Source of the DNA: an uncultured Burkholderiales bacterium
GTDB taxonomy: Bacteria > Pseudomonadota > Gammaproteobacteria > Burkholderiales > Burkholderiaceae_E
Direction: 5' to 3'
DNA: 8,586 nucleotides
Assembly (NCBI GenBank): GCA_903898725.1
Contig: CAIUGQ010000475.1
Coordinates: 1 to 8,586 of the forward strand
In this document: positions 6,879 to 8,586 of the stretch, piece after piece
Position numbering within the stretch: the first letter of the stretch is position 1
Layout of the letters: each line of letters opens with the position of its first letter
Made by a program: the position numbers and the translations under genes
Notes under the pieces: generated by a model
The model's database searches: none
What the model saw: the letters and a program-made list of their open reading frames with translations, nothing else
What the model was told of the DNA's origin: nothing

Positions 6879-7376
6879 ATGGCCTTCGAACCTTCCCGCG
6901 CGTCGCGCAGCCGACTCGCGCAACCCATGGCGGACATCAACACCACGCCGCTGGTCGACGTGATGCTCGTCCTGCTGGTGGTGTTTCTCGTCACCGCGCC
7001 TGTGCTCCATCGCGCGGTGCCCGTTGATCTGCCCCGGGTCGACGCGGCGCCGGTCGACGCGCGACGCGCGCCGATCCGCGTGTCGATCGATGCGCAAGGC
7101 GCGGTGAGCGTCGATGGCGAGCCGGTCGAGGTGGCGGCGCTCGACGGGCGGCTGCGCACGCTCGCCGCGGGCGCCGACCCGGACCTGCACCTGCATGCCG
7201 ATCGGGCGGTGCGCCACGAGCGCGTGGTCGAGGTGATGGCTGCCGCCCGGCGCGCGGGCCTGTCGCGGATCGGCTTCGTGACCGAACCGGCGACGGGGCG
7301 GACGTCGGGCGCGTCGTCCGCCGCGAACGGCGCGGGCTTGACGGATGTCATGGACCGACCTGCGCGGAGCCGGTAG
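6879..7376 (+). CDS. exbD: ExbD/TolR-family biopolymer transport protein
   Basis: This 165-residue partner of ExbB has a short cytoplasmic N-terminus, then the signature ADINTTPLVDVMLVLLVVFLVTAP. The transmembrane aspartate (D27) is equivalent to the proton-carrying Asp of ExbD. A periplasmic domain follows, with VDLPRV, the PIRVSIDAQGAVSVDGEPV strand pair, DLHLHADRAVRHERVVEVMAAARRAGLSRIGFVTEP, and a Gly/Ser/Arg-rich tail of about 28 residues beyond the usual core. GAGG (6866-6869) overlaps the exbB stop, 9 nt from the ATG. The stop TAG is one nucleotide before the GTG start chosen for the next gene. The split of tonB from exbBD within one operon is unusual but compatible with a single dedicated complex. 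Confidence 0.93.
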   Translation: MAFEPSRASRSRLAQPMADINTTPLVDVMLVLLVVFLVTAPVLHRAVPVDLPRVDAAPVDARRAPIRVSIDAQGAVSVDGEPVEVAALDGRLRTLAAGADPDLHLHADRAVRHERVVEVMAAARRAGLSRIGFVTEPATGRTSGASSAANGAGLTDVMDRPARSR

Positions 7377-7377
7377 C

Positions 7378-7767
7378 GTGATCCGCTCCGAGACTGTCGC
7401 CGTGTGCCGTCGCATGCGTGCCGCGCCCCGTTCGCTCACCTGGCTCGTGCTGCTGGTCTTCGCGGCCGCGGTGGCGTGGCCGCGCGCAGCCGCGCAGTTC
7501 GACGCGCTGGCTCGTGGGCTCGACCGGTGCTCGAGTGCGACCTGGGTCGCGGGCGACCCGGAGCGACCGGAGACCCCGTCGCATCACGACGGTGGGCATT
7601 GCCCGCTGTGCGCCCCGTCCCACGGGGGGGACGCCGCACCGCCGTCGATCGTCTGGGGCTTCGCCCCGGCGGTCACGTCGACGGCATCGACGCCCCGCCC
7701 GACGCCGGCGTTCGCCGCGGCCGTCCGGTCGCGCGGACAGCCGCGCGGTCCACCCGCACTCGCCTGA
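7378..7767 (+). CDS. DUF2946 family small exported protein, second copy
   Basis: This is a 129-residue protein if started at GTG 7378. It has a basic N-terminus, one hydrophobic segment (LTWLVLLVFAAAVAW) ending at RAAA, and a probably periplasmic remainder. Like the first copy, it has a lone cysteine after the hydrophobic segment (C51, LDRCSSA), a Pro-rich linker with His-His-Asp, then H74-C75-P-L-C78-A and a variable Ala/Pro-rich end. The two copies share architecture and the CPLCA core but little else, so duplication is old or they were acquired separately. I prefer the GTG because GGAG (7366-7369) sits 8 nt before it and exbD ends 1 nt before it. ATG 7345, inside exbD, has no good ribosome site. 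ATG 7414 would also leave a signal peptide. Function is unknown. Metal or redox handling for the uptake module is inference. Confidence 0.8.
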   Translation: MIRSETVAVCRRMRAAPRSLTWLVLLVFAAAVAWPRAAAQFDALARGLDRCSSATWVAGDPERPETPSHHDGGHCPLCAPSHGGDAAPPSIVWGFAPAVTSTASTPRPTPAFAAAVRSRGQPRGPPALA

Positions 7768-7789
7768 ATCGTTCGTCGTCCGATGCCCG

Positions 7790-7807
7790 TCGCACCGTCC
7801 GGTGCGA
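7790..7807 (+). repeat. Hairpin downstream of second DUF2946 gene (7-bp stem)
   Basis: TCGCACC (7790-7796) pairs perfectly with GGTGCGA (7801-7807) across a GTCC loop. It lies 23 nt after the DUF2946 stop. G-rich rather than T-rich sequence follows, so it is not a canonical intrinsic terminator. It may weaken or protect the transcript before the last small gene. Confidence 0.45.
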
Positions 7808-7827
7808 GGGGGTCGCCTCACCGTCGA

Positions 7828-7859
7828 TTCGCGTCGCCGCATGCGGCGATGCACGCGAA
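7828..7859 (+). repeat. Second hairpin, next to the small-gene ribosome site
   Basis: The perfect 16-bp palindrome TCGCCGCATGCGGCGA (7834-7849) is enclosed by further complementary arms TTCGCG (7828-7833) and CGCGAA (7854-7859). The outer and inner stems are separated by a 4-nt bulge on the 3' side. The structure ends 13 nt before the preferred start of the next gene. It would sequester the alternative start ATG at 7849 and abut the likely ribosome site AGG (7863-7865). Confidence 0.45.
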
Positions 7860-7872
7860 AGCAGGTACTTCC

Positions 7873-8151
7873 ATGAGTTCCAAGGATCCGCTCGCCCGTA
7901 TCGCGCGCCTGATGATTCAAGTCAACATCGGTGCCGGGCTCGGCCTCATCGCCTGGATCGTCTGGTCGGGGTGGCTGGTCGCCACCGGCCAGCTCGTCTC
8001 CGCGCCCACGCCGGCCGAGATCCGTGCCTGGATGGCGCCGCCACCACCGTCCCACCTCGAGGCTGCCGCAACGCTCGGGCCGCTGCCGTTCGCAGGCTGC
8101 CACGACGCCGGCGGCGTGGCCGCCTCGGCGCTTCGAGGAGGCGATCTTTGA
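7873..8151 (+). CDS. Small single-helix membrane protein of unknown function
   Basis: I do not recognise this 92-residue protein. Residues 1-13 (MSSKDPLARIARL) are cytoplasm-like. A hydrophobic helix with three Trp spans about 14-41 (QVNIGAGLGLIAWIVWSGWL in its core). The tail has APTPAEIRAWMAPPPP and a Gly/Ala-rich end with one Cys and one His (FAGCHDAGG). The start at 7873 is preceded by AGG at 7-nt spacing. An upstream ATG at 7849 lies within a hairpin, and one at 7783 would add a poorly conserved-looking Arg/Ser/Pro-rich extension. Third codon positions are strongly G/C, as in neighbouring genes, which supports real coding. It follows the second DUF2946 gene by 105 nt in the same direction and may be the last gene of the operon. 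It could be an accessory of the transporter, but no function can be assigned. Confidence 0.6.
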   Translation: MSSKDPLARIARLMIQVNIGAGLGLIAWIVWSGWLVATGQLVSAPTPAEIRAWMAPPPPSHLEAAATLGPLPFAGCHDAGGVAASALRGGDL

Positions 8152-8287
8152 GTGGCCCGTCGCCCGCCCGCCGTATTCGGGGCTTCTTGATCGGTTCCGC
8201 CGTGGGCTGCGGGTACCGATCCGAAACCGCCCTGGCGGGAGCGTTGAAGTGGCACGTCCGATGCCCGGGCGCCGTTGCGGCTGGGAG

Positions 8288-8364
8288 CTGAGATCCGGGT
8301 GTGGCGGGCGAACCCTACGGCAGCCCCTGTGGGGCGTGGCTTCGGGGCGATCTCAGTCCGGATC
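8288..8364. terminator. Inverted repeats between convergent genes, possible bidirectional terminator
   Basis: CTGAGATC (8288-8295) is exactly complementary to GATCTCAG (8349-8356). An overlapping alternative pair, GATCCGG (8292-8298) and CCGGATC (8358-8364), competes for the same left arm. Inside lies a short GCCCC/GGGGC hairpin (8323-8335). The region sits between the end of the plus-strand operon and the end of the minus-strand gene, and the right arm covers that gene's stop codon. There is no T-run, so intrinsic termination is uncertain. The core has a look similar to dispersed REP-type repeats of gammaproteobacteria. Confidence 0.35.
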
Positions 8365-8586
8365 GTTCAGCGCCTCCGACACCGAATGCGCCGACCGGTC
8401 CTCCTGCTCCGCCAGGTCCATCCCCAGCCGCAGCACCCGCTCGATCACCTCCTGACACGGCTTGGCCAGCGCCCGCCGCGCGCACCGCAACGCCTCGTCG
8501 AACTCCCCCGCGCGCCGCAGCAGGTCCACCTCGATCGCGTCGCCGATGCCCGGCTCCCGGCCCGGGGCCTTGCCCGCCGCGCGCGC
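8353..8586 (-). CDS. C-terminal fragment of a hypothetical protein with a TPR-like helix pair
   Basis: The minus strand is open from the window edge to a TGA at 8353-8355, giving the last 77 residues of a longer protein whose start is outside. The fragment reads IGDAIEVDLLRRAGEFDEAL, then RCARRALAKPCQEVIERVLR, ending SAHSVSEALNDPD. The LLRRAGEFDEALRCARRAL stretch resembles a tetratricopeptide-type helical hairpin. Two cysteines are present (RCARR and KPCQE). G/C-rich third positions and few rare codons support real coding, while the opposite-strand frame here is Arg/Ser-rich noise. It is convergent with the TonB operon and probably unrelated. No function can be given. Confidence 0.6.
   Translation of the reverse strand, partial: ARAAGKAPGREPGIGDAIEVDLLRRAGEFDEALRCARRALAKPCQEVIERVLRLGMDLAEQEDRSAHSVSEALNDPD

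Noticed and set aside
8032..8151. Frameshift in the small membrane protein because its C-terminus looks compositionally odd
   Set aside because: Third-position G/C preference continues to the stop in the same frame, and neither alternative frame gives a recognisable continuation.

Overview
The window is very GC-rich (roughly 70% by eye), with codon third positions almost all G or C. Together with DUF2946 proteins, an NfsA-like nitroreductase and a complete TonB/ExbB/ExbD system, this points to a high-GC proteobacterium, beta (Burkholderiales-like) or gamma (Xanthomonadales-like). The sequence alone does not decide between them.

Layout. (1) Positions 1-125 hold no gene, only an imperfect direct repeat. 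(2) 126-977, minus strand: a nitroreductase-family flavoenzyme, probably unrelated to what follows. (3) 978-1144: a divergent intergenic region with a weak -10-like element for the nitroreductase and a dyad just before the plus-strand genes. (4) 1145-8151: one plus-strand gene train that reads as a single operon: DUF2946 protein, tonB, TonB-dependent outer-membrane receptor, PepSY-TM membrane protein, exbB, exbD, a second DUF2946 protein and a small one-helix membrane protein. From the receptor stop to the second DUF2946 start the genes are nearly contiguous or overlapping (gaps of 10, -4, 11 and 1 nt). (5) 8152-8352: a convergent intergenic region with inverted repeats. (6) 8353-8586, minus strand: the C-terminal end of an unrelated protein that runs off the window.

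How the genes fit together. The receptor would bind a metal-chelate substrate outside the cell. The locus supplies its own TonB, ExbB and ExbD to energise it. The PepSY-TM protein resembles inner-membrane proteins linked to reductive release of metal from siderophores. No inner-membrane permease, chelate biosynthesis gene, sigma/anti-sigma pair or Fur-like box was seen. The most notable feature is that this self-contained uptake module is bracketed by two divergent DUF2946 proteins, each an exported or membrane-anchored small protein with a Cys-Pro-Leu-Cys motif and no known function. A small membrane protein that I do not recognise follows behind a leader with two strong hairpins. The best candidate for a little-described system is the whole set acting as one metal or metallophore acquisition unit, with the DUF2946 pair as an uncharacterised metal-handling or redox component.
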